The notes under the pieces: model-generated
Told to the model about the DNA's origin: nothing
Seen by the model: only the letters and a program-made list of their open reading frames with translations
The model's database searches: none
Translations under genes and position numbers: made by a program
In this document: in pieces, positions 1 through 7,716 of the stretch
Layout: each line of letters begins with the position of its first letter
Numbering within the stretch: position 1 is the stretch's first letter
From: Victivallales bacterium
Lineage (GTDB): Bacteria; Verrucomicrobiota; Lentisphaeria; Victivallales; UBA1829
Length of the DNA: 64,000 nt
Direction: 5' to 3'
Assembly (NCBI GenBank): GCA_016285345.1
Contig: JAEEQN010000004.1
Span: forward strand, 1-64,000

Positions 1-2311
1 GCCATGCGATATCTTCGGCATTGTTCAGATAGCCGACGTGCCGCCAGCCATCCTTATCGTCGCCGGCGCTGTAGAACCCGATGTAGGCGCCCTTGACCCC
101 CGCCTCGGAGGTCACGTTGCCGAACATGACCGCGTCGGCGCAGCCGTCGCCGTCCATGTCGTAGCTTCCGAGGTTGTCCCAGTCGGAGGCAACATAAGGC
201 GCAAAGGCGCTCCACCACTCGTCCTTGCCGTTCATCCAGTAGCCGTGCGAATAGTTGTTGCCGGTCCAGACGAACATGACGTCGGAGGTGCCGTTCCCGT
301 CGCGGTCGCCGCGGACAGCAGGAGTGAGCTCCTCACCGATGGTGATGCTGAGCAGGTTGTCGTTCAGTTCCAGGGTGTAGTCCACCCCGCCGATATTGGT
401 TGTCTGTCCGACCATGAGCCTGCCAAGCGTCGTGTCGGAGGTGTTCCTAACAGACATAGAATAATCAAAATCCTCCGTGGGATTTTCGATGAGCTTGTAT
501 TTGCCGTTTTTCTGCGTTTCCGCGACCGTGAGCGTAATGGCCGGGTGTCCTGTCAGGTTGGAGGGCAGGATCGCGCGCGCCTCGGCTCCGGGCGAAACGG
601 ACGACAAGTCGAGTTCCAGGTAGCTGTGACCGTGGATTGAGACGGACGCGCCCTCGGCGGCGTGGAACAGCCCGGTGATCTTCCCGTCGTACACCTCGAC
701 TTTCCCGCCGGATTCGACGATCATGTTCGAGGCGACGCCGCCGCTGATGGTTGTTGTGCCGTTTGAGAAGATGCGGGTGTCGACGGCTGTTCCGCCGCTG
801 GAAACAAGTAAATCACCGTAGTCGCAGATCATGGTGCCGGAGATGAAACCGTTCCTTCTGACTTCGGCCCTGCCCGGGTTGAACCAGATCGTGCCGTCTG
901 CGGCGCTGCTGGTGACTTTGCCGCGCAGGATGGTGTCGAGAGCTCTGGCTCTGCCACTCAGCAGTGTTCCGCCGCCCAGAATCAGTGTTCCGCCGCCCTG
1001 GACGTAGGTGTCTCTGACCGTTTTTCCGCCGGAGACGGTCTTTGTCTCGGAGACGATGCTTGTGCCGGATTTGAGGATCAGGATGTTTGCGTCCGCGACA
1101 TTGTTTTTGCCGGAAAGCTCCTGGACGTCGTTGTTCTCGTCGACGGTCACGCGGACGTTGTGCATGCCGACTTCAAGTTTGCCGAGGTCGACGTCCATGA
1201 TCTTGTGTGTGGTCTGTTTGGAAAGAGAATAAATGAAACTGGAGCTGACAATGTCGCCGTCGACACGGACGGCGGTGTAAAAGTCGCCGCTGTCCTTCGA
1301 TCCGGTGTTCTGGATGGAATAGGTCAGGTACACGGTCGTCCCGGCGAAACAGTATTCCGGGATGGCGGTTGCGCCTTTGGTCCCGGCGAGGATCACTTTT
1401 TCCTCGCTTCCGGACGGGTTCACGAGCGCCAGGTCCACGTCTCCGTTCACGTTGATCCCGATGACGGCGATCGACTGAAGCGTACGGTCCGCGCCGGAGT
1501 AATAATACGTGCCGTCCCAGACCATGCGCTGGCCGGATTCGTAGCAGTCGTCGAAGATGATCTCCTTCGTCGAGGCATTGTAGCCGTATCCCGTCATGGA
1601 GTGTCCCTCAATGGAGATCAGGACGGGGCGACCGGAATCGATCTCGCGCATATAGTCCTCGAATGTGAAATCGCCGCCGTTGCAGTCGACCTGATAGATA
1701 CCGGATATCTCGAGGTCCATCTGGTATCCGCGGTCTTGTGCGTACAGGTACAGCCCGTACAGCATGGACGTGTCTTTGTAACTGACGGTCCAGATGTTGC
1801 CGGTTGTGACGTCGTTGAATTGGATATCGCTGTAGTTCTTTGTAAGGAGATCTTCGAGCGAACAGTAGGTCACCGTAGTGCCGAGGTTGCCGTTGCCGCG
1901 CCAGTACTGGCCGGTGCCGAGGTAGTCGGCGATGCAGTCCCAGACGTCGGTCCTGATATCCGGGCCGGCCCCGCCGTTCGTGAACGAGTATTCGAGTTCC
2001 TGTTCGGGCGTGGTCGGGGTGCCGTTGCGGGAATGGAACCGGTACACGTAGCTTGAGGTTGCGGTGGCTTTGCCAAGCACGGTGTCGAAGGCGTCCATGT
2101 CGTAGGCGTTGCCGTCCGTGCCGCGCGACTTCAGCGCCACGGTCCCTTCGATCATGTTGGAAAGGTTCGTCCCATGGTAGCCGTAGAGGTCGTAATACCC
2201 GAGGAGCATGGCGGCGGCGGTCGGGGTGCAGCCGTACATGTATTCGGCTTCCGGCATGATGTTGTAGAGGAGGACATCCCCTCCGGGGCCCGTGCTGGTG
2301 TAAGTCGGCAT
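1..2311 (-). CDS. Large surface protein, C39-like peptidase fold + AIDA-like + FG-GAP-like repeats (3' end beyond window)
   Basis: I read about 770 codons on the minus strand, open to the window edge, so the C-terminus is missing. The start is fixed by an in-frame TAA 11 codons upstream and a GGAG ribosome site. The N-terminus (MPTYTSTGP) has no signal peptide. Residues 25-45 contain YGCTPTAAAMLLGYYD, with Cys28 at a helix start as in papain-fold C39-like peptidases. His237 (GHSMTGYGYN) and Asp254 (IFDDCYE) could complete a triad. About residues 291-410 resemble a CARDB-type Ig fold. About 411-560 are Gly/Ser/Thr-rich AIDA-like repeats (SGGTAVDT, SGGVASNMIVESGG). From about 665 there are FG-GAP/VCBS-like units (GDRDGNGTSDVMFVW, DMDGDGCADAVMFG). 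The likely role is a cell-surface or secreted adhesin/peptidase. The function is inferred from fold and repeats, and the export route is unknown. Confidence 0.8.
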   Translation of the reverse strand, partial: MPTYTSTGPGGDVLLYNIMPEAEYMYGCTPTAAAMLLGYYDLYGYHGTNLSNMIEGTVALKSRGTDGNAYDMDAFDTVLGKATATSSYVYRFHSRNGTPTTPEQELEYSFTNGGAGPDIRTDVWDCIADYLGTGQYWRGNGNLGTTVTYCSLEDLLTKNYSDIQFNDVTTGNIWTVSYKDTSMLYGLYLYAQDRGYQMDLEISGIYQVDCNGGDFTFEDYMREIDSGRPVLISIEGHSMTGYGYNASTKEIIFDDCYESGQRMVWDGTYYYSGADRTLQSIAVIGINVNGDVDLALVNPSGSEEKVILAGTKGATAIPEYCFAGTTVYLTYSIQNTGSKDSGDFYTAVRVDGDIVSSSFIYSLSKQTTHKIMDVDLGKLEVGMHNVRVTVDENNDVQELSGKNNVADANILILKSGTSIVSETKTVSGGKTVRDTYVQGGGTLILGGGTLLSGRARALDTILRGKVTSSAADGTIWFNPGRAEVRRNGFISGTMICDYGDLLVSSGGTAVDTRIFSNGTTTISGGVASNMIVESGGKVEVYDGKITGLFHAAEGASVSIHGHSYLELDLSSVSPGAEARAILPSNLTGHPAITLTVAETQKNGKYKLIENPTEDFDYSMSVRNTSDTTLGRLMVGQTTNIGGVDYTLELNDNLLSITIGEELTPAVRGDRDGNGTSDVMFVWTGNNYSHGYWMNGKDEWWSAFAPYVASDWDNLGSYDMDGDGCADAVMFGNVTSEAGVKGAYIGFYSAGDDKDGWRHVGYLNNAEDIAW

Positions 2312-2353
2312 ATCTGTCTCCGTTTGTGTGTGTTTGCTGCGTTATACTCCAAT

Positions 2354-2381
2354 ACTATATCATCTTTCAATCCGTTTGCAA
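2354..2381 (-). promoter_or_regulatory. Sigma70-like promoter of the surface-protein gene
   Basis: On the minus strand there is TTGCAA (2376-2381), a 16-nt spacer and TATAGT (2354-2359), about 43 nt before the ATG. It matches the consensus seen throughout the window. Confidence 0.6.
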
Positions 2382-2439
2382 GCAAATAATCCTTCTTTTT
2401 CCGGTTTTATCCGGAAAGAAAAAACGGCAGAACGCAGAT

Positions 2440-2477
2440 AAAAAACGCCCCCCGGTTCCGAGGTTGGACCAGGGGCG
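2440..2477 (-). terminator. Rho-independent terminator after the 2537-4282 gene
   Basis: The minus strand reads CGCCCC-TGGTCC, a short loop, GGAACC-GGGGGGCG, and then six T (2440-2445). It lies 60-100 nt after the stop of the upstream gene and just before the surface-protein promoter. Confidence 0.7.
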
Positions 2478-2536
2478 CAGAATGTCAGGCGCGGGTCGCA
2501 GGAAACGGCCCGCGCGGCGGAAACGATCTGAAAAGA

Positions 2537-4282
2537 TCAGTCTTCGTCTTTGAAGAGCTTGTCGATGGCGGCGGCCTTCTTGAGGAGGTCGGCGGCGGCC
2601 TTGTCGGAGAGTCCGAAGGTGTTCGCCGCGGCTTCCATGGCTTCGGCATGGTCTTCGAAGTTGCCTTCGAGGAATTTCACTTCACCGTCGCCGAACACGA
2701 CGAAGATGCCGTCGAAGAATTCGGTGGGATCCTCGTAGAAGACGACCGTTTCTTCCGGCTTGTCGGCCTTGGAGGCGGCTTCCGGCGAGACGAGGACGAC
2801 GAACGGGAAATCAGTTTCGTCGGTTTCGCCGACGGTCTCAAGACCGTGTTCCGCATTCCACTTCGCGAAGACCGCGCCGCTGCCGTCTTCCGCGACGGTG
2901 AAGAAGACGCCGTTCCCTTCCGGAATCTTCGCTTCCTTCAGCAGTGCGAGCGCGGCGGTCGTCTGGACCTGACGTTCCAGAATTTCGGCGGAATTCGGTC
3001 CATCGTCGTTCATGCTGTCTATGATCCCCTTCGCGAACGGTCCGACGTAGGGGAGCAGGCCGGAGACGAAGCCGGCGACGGTGCCGGAGTTCAGGAGCGC
3101 GATCTGCAGGTCCTTCGTGACCGTGGTGAAGACGAGGCCTTCCGCGTCGATCTTCGAGGTGGCGAGGGTGGCGTGGAAATTGCTCATGATGGCGAGGGAG
3201 GCGGGATCGGTCGCGGGGACCGCGCCGCCCACGACGTCGTTCGCCATGGCGCCGAACGTGGCCGTGATGCCGGCGATCATCTTGAAGTAATCTTCGGAAA
3301 CATAGGAGAAGCTGGAGAAATCCTTGTCCGCGAGGGCGAGCATCTTGGCAAACTCGGCGTCGGCGGTCAGGTCGGAGCCATTTCCGGCGATGCGGTCGCG
3401 GACGGCGGCTTCATCGTTGGTGGCGACGAGGTAGTTCCCCGCCTGGAAGATGGCGATGCCGTCCACGGGGACGATCTTGCCGTCCTTCACGATTTCGGGG
3501 CTGGACTGGGAGATGAAGTTCTCCAGCGCTTTCCAGCAGAGGTCGCTTTTCGTGGTGATGACGAAGGCGAATTTCGGGATCAGTGCCATGATCGCCGCCG
3601 CGGGGTCTTCCCCGGCGAGGACGCCCTGCATGTCCTCTTCCTTGAACTCGCGGCCTTCCACGTAGAACGACAGGCCGGAGATGCACTCGAGGAGCTTGTC
3701 GGGCTGGATGCCTGCGCTGGCGAGATCGGAGATCTGCTCGTCGACCGCCGCCATGGTCTCTTCGTCCAGCGTGGCGCGGAGCTTCTTGTCGACGAACGCG
3801 TAGAGCACGCCCGGCTCGAACTTCATGGAAACGGCGAGGGCGGATTTCGGGGAGGTGAGCTTGAGCTCGGGAGCCGCGCCCTTGGAGGGGGCGCCGACGA
3901 GGTCCCAGAACACGCCCTTGCGTTCCGGCGCGTACTCGAAGTCGATGCAGCGGTAGTAGTCGCCGTTCTTCTTCACGCTGGTGCCGGAGCCCTGGAAGGT
4001 CTTCAGCCCGAATTCGTCGACGATGCCGCGGATGGCGGTGAAGATTTCCTTGGCTTCGGGGGTGTCCGCCGGGACCAGGACGTTGAACGAGTCGAACATC
4101 TGGTCGACCATCTGGCAGGCAGCCGCGCCCTGCGTGTAGCTGAAGGCGATGCCGCCCTTTTCGAGGCGGGACGTGGTCTTGTCGAAGACTGCGGCGTCGT
4201 CCTGGGCGCGACCGCTGAACGGAAGGGCCGCGAGGGCGGTGAACGCGAATGCCGCGATCCAGGCGAATTTGGAGTGTTTCAT
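2537..4282 (-). CDS. Secreted/periplasmic protein of unknown function
   Basis: The protein has 581 aa. A clear signal peptide (Lys-containing n-region, WIAAFAFTALAALPF core, cleavage near GRAQ-DD) indicates export. The mature part is acidic and soluble-looking, with repeated alternating strands and helices of the kind found in DUF3352-like periplasmic proteins. It has no catalytic motif I recognise. Near residue 530, FVVFGDGEVKFLEGNFEDH resembles the terminal DGHV-type motif of PVC pseudopilin-like proteins, but no prepilin N-terminus is present. The start is supported by AGGAG upstream and a promoter at 4368-4395. The gene is monocistronic, with its own terminator. Function is unassigned. 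Confidence 0.85.
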   Translation of the reverse strand: MKHSKFAWIAAFAFTALAALPFSGRAQDDAAVFDKTTSRLEKGGIAFSYTQGAAACQMVDQMFDSFNVLVPADTPEAKEIFTAIRGIVDEFGLKTFQGSGTSVKKNGDYYRCIDFEYAPERKGVFWDLVGAPSKGAAPELKLTSPKSALAVSMKFEPGVLYAFVDKKLRATLDEETMAAVDEQISDLASAGIQPDKLLECISGLSFYVEGREFKEEDMQGVLAGEDPAAAIMALIPKFAFVITTKSDLCWKALENFISQSSPEIVKDGKIVPVDGIAIFQAGNYLVATNDEAAVRDRIAGNGSDLTADAEFAKMLALADKDFSSFSYVSEDYFKMIAGITATFGAMANDVVGGAVPATDPASLAIMSNFHATLATSKIDAEGLVFTTVTKDLQIALLNSGTVAGFVSGLLPYVGPFAKGIIDSMNDDGPNSAEILERQVQTTAALALLKEAKIPEGNGVFFTVAEDGSGAVFAKWNAEHGLETVGETDETDFPFVVLVSPEAASKADKPEETVVFYEDPTEFFDGIFVVFGDGEVKFLEGNFEDHAEAMEAAANTFGLSDKAAADLLKKAAAIDKLFKDED

Positions 4283-4367
4283 GGTGTTTCTCCTGTGGAA
4301 TATGGGTTAGTGTTGGTATAAGCGGAAACACAGCCTCGGGACGATGTCACGAGGACAAATTCCAAAT

Positions 4368-4395
4368 AATCTACACCCCGATTCCGGTTTTTCAA
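4368..4395 (-). promoter_or_regulatory. Promoter of the 2537-4282 gene
   Basis: On the minus strand there is TTGAAA (4390-4395), 16 nt and TAGATT (4368-4373). The start codon is about 85 nt downstream. The 325-nt divergent gap 4283-4607 holds this promoter, the opposing promoter at 4535-4562 and nothing else I can identify. Confidence 0.55.
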
Positions 4396-4534
4396 CCGGA
4401 TAGCGCAGTTATTAAAGAATTATTTAAGAAAAATCCGGACAATATGAGGCGATGCGGAGAGATTGAGGTGGAGAAAAGACGGAAGAAAGACGGGGGCAGG
4501 GCGGCATTTTTCGGACTTTTTCGGAGGATTCCTC

Positions 4535-4562
4535 TTGATTTTTCCGCCGTACCGCCTATTGT
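4535..4562 (+). promoter_or_regulatory. Promoter of the 4608 gene
   Basis: There is TTGATT (4535-4540), a 16-nt spacer and TATTGT (4557-4562), followed by a GAAAGG ribosome site before the ATG at 4608. Confidence 0.45.
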
Positions 4563-4607
4563 TTTAACTGGACTTTTTTTCCGCACTTCTTCTGAAAGGG
4601 CCGAACC

Positions 4608-5147
4608 ATGACACATGACGAAATCAAAGCGTTCATCGCGGACCGCACCCGCGAAGGACATAATCTCTCGAAAATCCAGGACATGCTCGCTGAACAGGGC
4701 GTGAAAATGACGTTTATGGAACTGCGCCTCATCGCGTCCGAGATCGAAACGTCGTTCTGGCAGAAGTCCGAGCCTCAGCCGGAAGCCGCGCCCGAGGCTG
4801 AAAAACCGGCGCAGGACGCCGCGCCCGCCGATGAGGCGGACGAGCTCCCCGCCGACGATGCCGGAGCGGAACAGCTTCCCCCGGACGATGCCGCGCCCGC
4901 GGACGATGCTCCGGCGGCGGACGACGACAAAAACAACGCCCCGCGCGGACGCACCACGGTCACGATCGATCAGCTCGCGCGGCCCGGATTCCTGGCGACC
5001 GGCGGCGTGTCGTTCGGGTCCGGCGCGAGCGGAAACTGGTGCCTCGACCAGATGGGCCGCCTGATGTTCGAGAAGCTCGAAGGCAAGCCCGACCGCCAGG
5101 ACCTCCAGGAATTCCAGCTGGAGCTTCAGCGCATGTTCGCGAACTGA
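4608..5147 (+). CDS. Small acidic protein with conserved C-terminal domain, unknown function
   Basis: The protein has 179 aa in three parts. Residues 1-52 form a helical segment with charged heptads (IKAFIADRTREGHNLSKIQ). Residues 55-110 are an Ala/Pro/Asp/Glu-rich flexible linker. Residues 113-179 form a compact domain (TVTIDQLARPGFLATGGVSF, then LDQMGRL). From memory, this 'TV-RPG-SG-VTF-LDQ-GRL' arrangement recurs in small proteins of Verrucomicrobia and Lentisphaerae and has no known activity. There is no signal peptide or membrane segment, so it is predicted cytoplasmic. It lies 60 nt upstream of the mscS-like gene and may be co-transcribed with it. Confidence 0.8.
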   Translation: MTHDEIKAFIADRTREGHNLSKIQDMLAEQGVKMTFMELRLIASEIETSFWQKSEPQPEAAPEAEKPAQDAAPADEADELPADDAGAEQLPPDDAAPADDAPAADDDKNNAPRGRTTVTIDQLARPGFLATGGVSFGSGASGNWCLDQMGRLMFEKLEGKPDRQDLQEFQLELQRMFAN

Positions 5148-5207
5148 TCCGTTTTTCCGATTTTCCACCCTCACACATATTCTCACCACACAGGAAAGGT
5201 ATTCGCC

Positions 5208-6206
5208 ATGATCCCTTATGCCTTGTTCGCCGCGGCCGCCGAGGCCGTCCAGCCCGCCACCGCCGCAGCTGAAACCGCGCCCGCGACGGCCCAGCAGAAA
5301 CAGTCCCTCCTCGAAAGCCAGTTGAGCGAGACCGGAAACGTGGTCCGCCAGATCCACGAACAGGGTCCCGGGTTCTTCACGAACCTGTGGAACAACCACA
5401 GCGACGATGTGATCCGCTTCGTGAAGGCCGTCATCCTGGCGCTGATCGTGCTCGTGGTCATCAAGCTCGTTTCCATGGCGGCGCGCAAGATCATCGCCCG
5501 CTCCTTCAAGAAATTCGAGGGCGACATATCCCTCACGCATGCCACATACACGATCGTCCGCACGCTCATCTGGGTGATCGGCCTGCTCATCATCCTCGAC
5601 CTCTTCGGATTCAACACCGCGAGCATCCTGACCGTGCTCGGCGCCGCCGGACTTGCCATCGGCCTCGCCATGAAGGATTCCCTCAGCAACATCGCCGCGG
5701 GCATCATGCTCCTGATCCTGCGTCCGTACAAGGTGGGCGACTACATCGACAGCGGCAGCGTCAGCGGCACCATCGAGCAGATGGGCCTCTTCTCCACCAT
5801 CCTGAAGACCCCGGACGGACTCTTTGTCTCCACCCCGAACAGCGTGGTCTTCGGGACGCCGATCAAGAACTATTCGCGCAACCCGCTCCGCCGTTCGGAC
5901 ATCACGGTCGGCATCGCGTACGCCGATTCGCTGCCCGTCGCCATTCAGGCGATGAAGGACATCATGTCGCACGAGCCGATGGTCCTGAAGGACCCCGCGC
6001 CGGAAGTGCTCGTGTCCGAACTCGCCGACAGCTCTGTGCAGCTCACGCTCCGTTACTGGACCGCCACGGCGGACTACTGGCCCGCTTACTGGACCATCAA
6101 GGCGCAGCTCAAGCCCGCGATCGAGGCCGCCGGCCTCAACATCCCGTTCCCGCAGCGCGTTGTCACGTTCATCAACGCCTCCGACGCGGCGAAGCCCGGC
6201 GCGTAA
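5208..6206 (+). CDS. mscS: MscS-family mechanosensitive ion channel
   Basis: The protein has 332 aa and is predicted to sit in the inner membrane. A short Ala/Gln-rich N-terminal stretch precedes TM helices near residues 70-92, 115-135 and 138-165. The third has the Gly/Ala-rich pore pattern of MscS (LGAAGLAIGLAMKDSLSN), followed by the beta-domain entry LRPYKVGDYID. The C-terminal cytoplasmic cage ends at a VTFIN strand. The family opens under membrane tension and releases small solutes on osmotic downshock. The closing hairpin at 6205-6237 ends this unit, and the AT-richer island starts soon after. Confidence 0.92.
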   Translation: MIPYALFAAAAEAVQPATAAAETAPATAQQKQSLLESQLSETGNVVRQIHEQGPGFFTNLWNNHSDDVIRFVKAVILALIVLVVIKLVSMAARKIIARSFKKFEGDISLTHATYTIVRTLIWVIGLLIILDLFGFNTASILTVLGAAGLAIGLAMKDSLSNIAAGIMLLILRPYKVGDYIDSGSVSGTIEQMGLFSTILKTPDGLFVSTPNSVVFGTPIKNYSRNPLRRSDITVGIAYADSLPVAIQAMKDIMSHEPMVLKDPAPEVLVSELADSSVQLTLRYWTATADYWPAYWTIKAQLKPAIEAAGLNIPFPQRVVTFINASDAAKPGA

Positions 6207-6239
6207 GGTTCCGTTTCCCCGTTCATCAGGGAACCTTTT
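6205..6239 (+). terminator. Terminator of the mscS-like gene
   Basis: The stem AAGGTTCC (6205-6212) pairs with GGAACCTT (6230-6237) and is followed by T residues. It overlaps the stop codon. Confidence 0.75.
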
Positions 6240-6252
6240 GTACAACAATTCA

Positions 6253-6282
6253 GGGGAGATCCGCTTGCTTGCGGACCTCCCC
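6253..6282. repeat. Long hairpin outside the left island flank
   Basis: GGGGAG-A-TCCGC (6253-6264) pairs with GCGGA-C-CTCCCC (6271-6282) around a 6-nt loop, giving an 11-bp stem with one internal mismatch. No T-run follows immediately. It may be a second terminator or a REP-like element. Confidence 0.5.
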
Positions 6283-6340
6283 TTCAGCGTCTTTACGGTT
6301 TCACCTGATATGGACCTTTTCATCCTCATTAATCTCTGAT

Positions 6341-6475
6341 TTGCGCGTCTCGCGGTCAAGTAAAAGTTAATGTGCCGCAATCTGAACCCCTTTGTCGTTC
6401 GCGTCTCGCGGTAAACTAAAACTGTTGCCGAGCGTGAGCGAAGCCACCACGGCGGCGGAGCCGCCCCCAGCAACG
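6341..6475 (+). repeat. Left inverted-repeat block of the four-gene island
   Basis: The 13-nt core CGCGTCTCGCGGT occurs at 6344-6356 and again at 6400-6412, 56 nt apart. The inner copy extends to CGTTCGCGTCTCGCGG-TAAACTAA (6396-6419). The same arrangement occurs inverted at 10392-10478, with copies 57 nt apart. Inward of the inner copy there are small hairpins and a GCCCCCAGC motif, and both features also occur in the right block. This is consistent with imperfect terminal inverted repeats of a mobile unit, although no transposase gene is present. Confidence 0.6.
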
Positions 6476-6596
6476 CGGGGACGCAACGCGTCCTTTCCCC
6501 TCCTCTTTTCGAGGCGGGAGGTAGGCAAAGATATTTAACTCTAAATTCTATAAAATGGGACTTTTTTTCGAAAAAAAGATATGAAAAACTATTGAA

Positions 6597-6613
6597 TGGA
6601 CAAAAAATGTCCA
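6597..6613. promoter_or_regulatory. Palindromic operator candidate TGGACA-AAAAA-TGTCCA
   Basis: This perfect 6+5+6 palindrome lies directly over the -35 region of the promoter whose -10 is TATATT (6625-6630). That -10 sits 36 nt before the ATG of the WYL-regulator gene. The position suits autoregulation by that regulator, but the binding itself is inference. Confidence 0.6.
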
Positions 6614-6665
6614 GTCGGATGTGCTATATTAGTTGCAGAGCAACAACAGAAAGGCCTCCAACATC

Positions 6666-7712
6666 ATGCCAGTGAATAAAAAACAATTGTTTCGTCTGGT
6701 TCGGCTGGTTGCACAGCTGAAGGAGAATCGCTACCCGAATTGCGTCAGCTTCGCGGAAGAGATGCGAAAAGGCTTTTGGGATGATGGTCTGGATCACGGC
6801 TGCTCGGAAAAGACCATTCGCCGTGACATTCAGACCTTGAAGACCGAATTCAAAGCCCCGATCAAATTCGACGTGGCGAAGAACGGGTTTTACCTCACAC
6901 ATCACGGGTGGACCTTCAACTGCCCGATGGTGGAAGACGACGAAATGCTTGCGGCGGTCCTCGGTGCGAGAATCGCGGAGCACATATTCCCCTCGCCGAT
7001 GAAAGAGCGGATCAGGAATGCCGTCGACAATCTGCTGACCGAAAACAACCCGGATTTTCTCGACAAGGCGCAGGTCAGCTCGCTGACGATCATCCCCTCG
7101 AACCGGGCAGACATCGATGCAAAAGTCTTCGTGCCGCTTTTTCGTGCCTGGCAGGAACACGAGATATGCCGCATCACCTATCTGAGCAGCCATCGCGATA
7201 TAACCGAACGCAAATTCGAGCCCCACGCCCTCGTTTTTTACGATGGGGTGTGGTATGCCAAAGGCTTTTGTCACTTGAAGAAAGATGTGCGGGTGTTGGC
7301 CCTGAGTCGTATGAAGGCTGTCATGCCGACGGGGATCACATTTACTCCGGACCAGAAGATCATCCGTTCTGCCACAGAAGAAACGCTCTTCAATCCGGAA
7401 ATCGTCGAAAATGTCGTTATTCGTTGCGACAGCTACTTGTCCAACCTCGTTCAGACGCATCCGCTCCACCCTGAACAGGAAATCGTGCCATTGCCGGACG
7501 GCGGTTGCGAGCTCCACATCAAGACTATGTCAAAATACCGCCTCGTTACTTGGACGATGCGGCAATGCAGCAATGCCGAAATCATTTCTCCGGCATCCGT
7601 ACGGAAACACATCCTCGACCTCGCGAAATCAATTCTGAAAAAACACGATTCCACAACCAATACAACTAATCCTCAAAACTCCCCTCGTCGGACAACCCAA
7701 AAGAAAGGATGA
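6666..7712 (+). CDS. WYL-domain transcriptional regulator
   Basis: The protein has 348 aa from the ATG at 6666. A longer TTG start at 6633 would lie only 2 nt past the -10 box, so it is rejected. Residues 1-75 form a winged HTH ending in SEKTIRRDIQTLK, as in DeoR/YafY-type regulators. The WYL domain spans about 150-235 (ICRITYLS, then GVWYAKGFC and VLALSRM). A WCX-like C-terminal domain follows and ends in a basic tail. WYL proteins sense nucleic-acid or nucleotide ligands, and BrxR/CapW relatives repress phage-defence operons. It is the first gene of a tight four-gene unit (4 nt to the next gene) with a palindrome over its own promoter, so it is probably the local repressor or switch. The gene is visibly AT-richer than its neighbours. 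Confidence 0.88.
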   Translation: MPVNKKQLFRLVRLVAQLKENRYPNCVSFAEEMRKGFWDDGLDHGCSEKTIRRDIQTLKTEFKAPIKFDVAKNGFYLTHHGWTFNCPMVEDDEMLAAVLGARIAEHIFPSPMKERIRNAVDNLLTENNPDFLDKAQVSSLTIIPSNRADIDAKVFVPLFRAWQEHEICRITYLSSHRDITERKFEPHALVFYDGVWYAKGFCHLKKDVRVLALSRMKAVMPTGITFTPDQKIIRSATEETLFNPEIVENVVIRCDSYLSNLVQTHPLHPEQEIVPLPDGGCELHIKTMSKYRLVTWTMRQCSNAEIISPASVRKHILDLAKSILKKHDSTTNTTNPQNSPRRTTQKKG

Positions 7713-7716
7713 AACC

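Noticed and set aside
6341..6412. CRISPR array suspected from repeats 56 nt apart
   Set aside because: There are only two copies per side, the repeat is short and variable, there are no cas genes, and the copies are inverted between sides.
4392..6473. Long minus-strand open frame of 693 codons opposite the mscS-like gene
   Set aside because: It has low-complexity Arg/Gly/Val-rich composition typical of antisense frames in GC-rich genes. Real genes with clear families lie on the plus strand.
6633..6665. TTG start for the WYL regulator
   Set aside because: It would lie within 3 nt of the -10 element, upstream of any transcript start.
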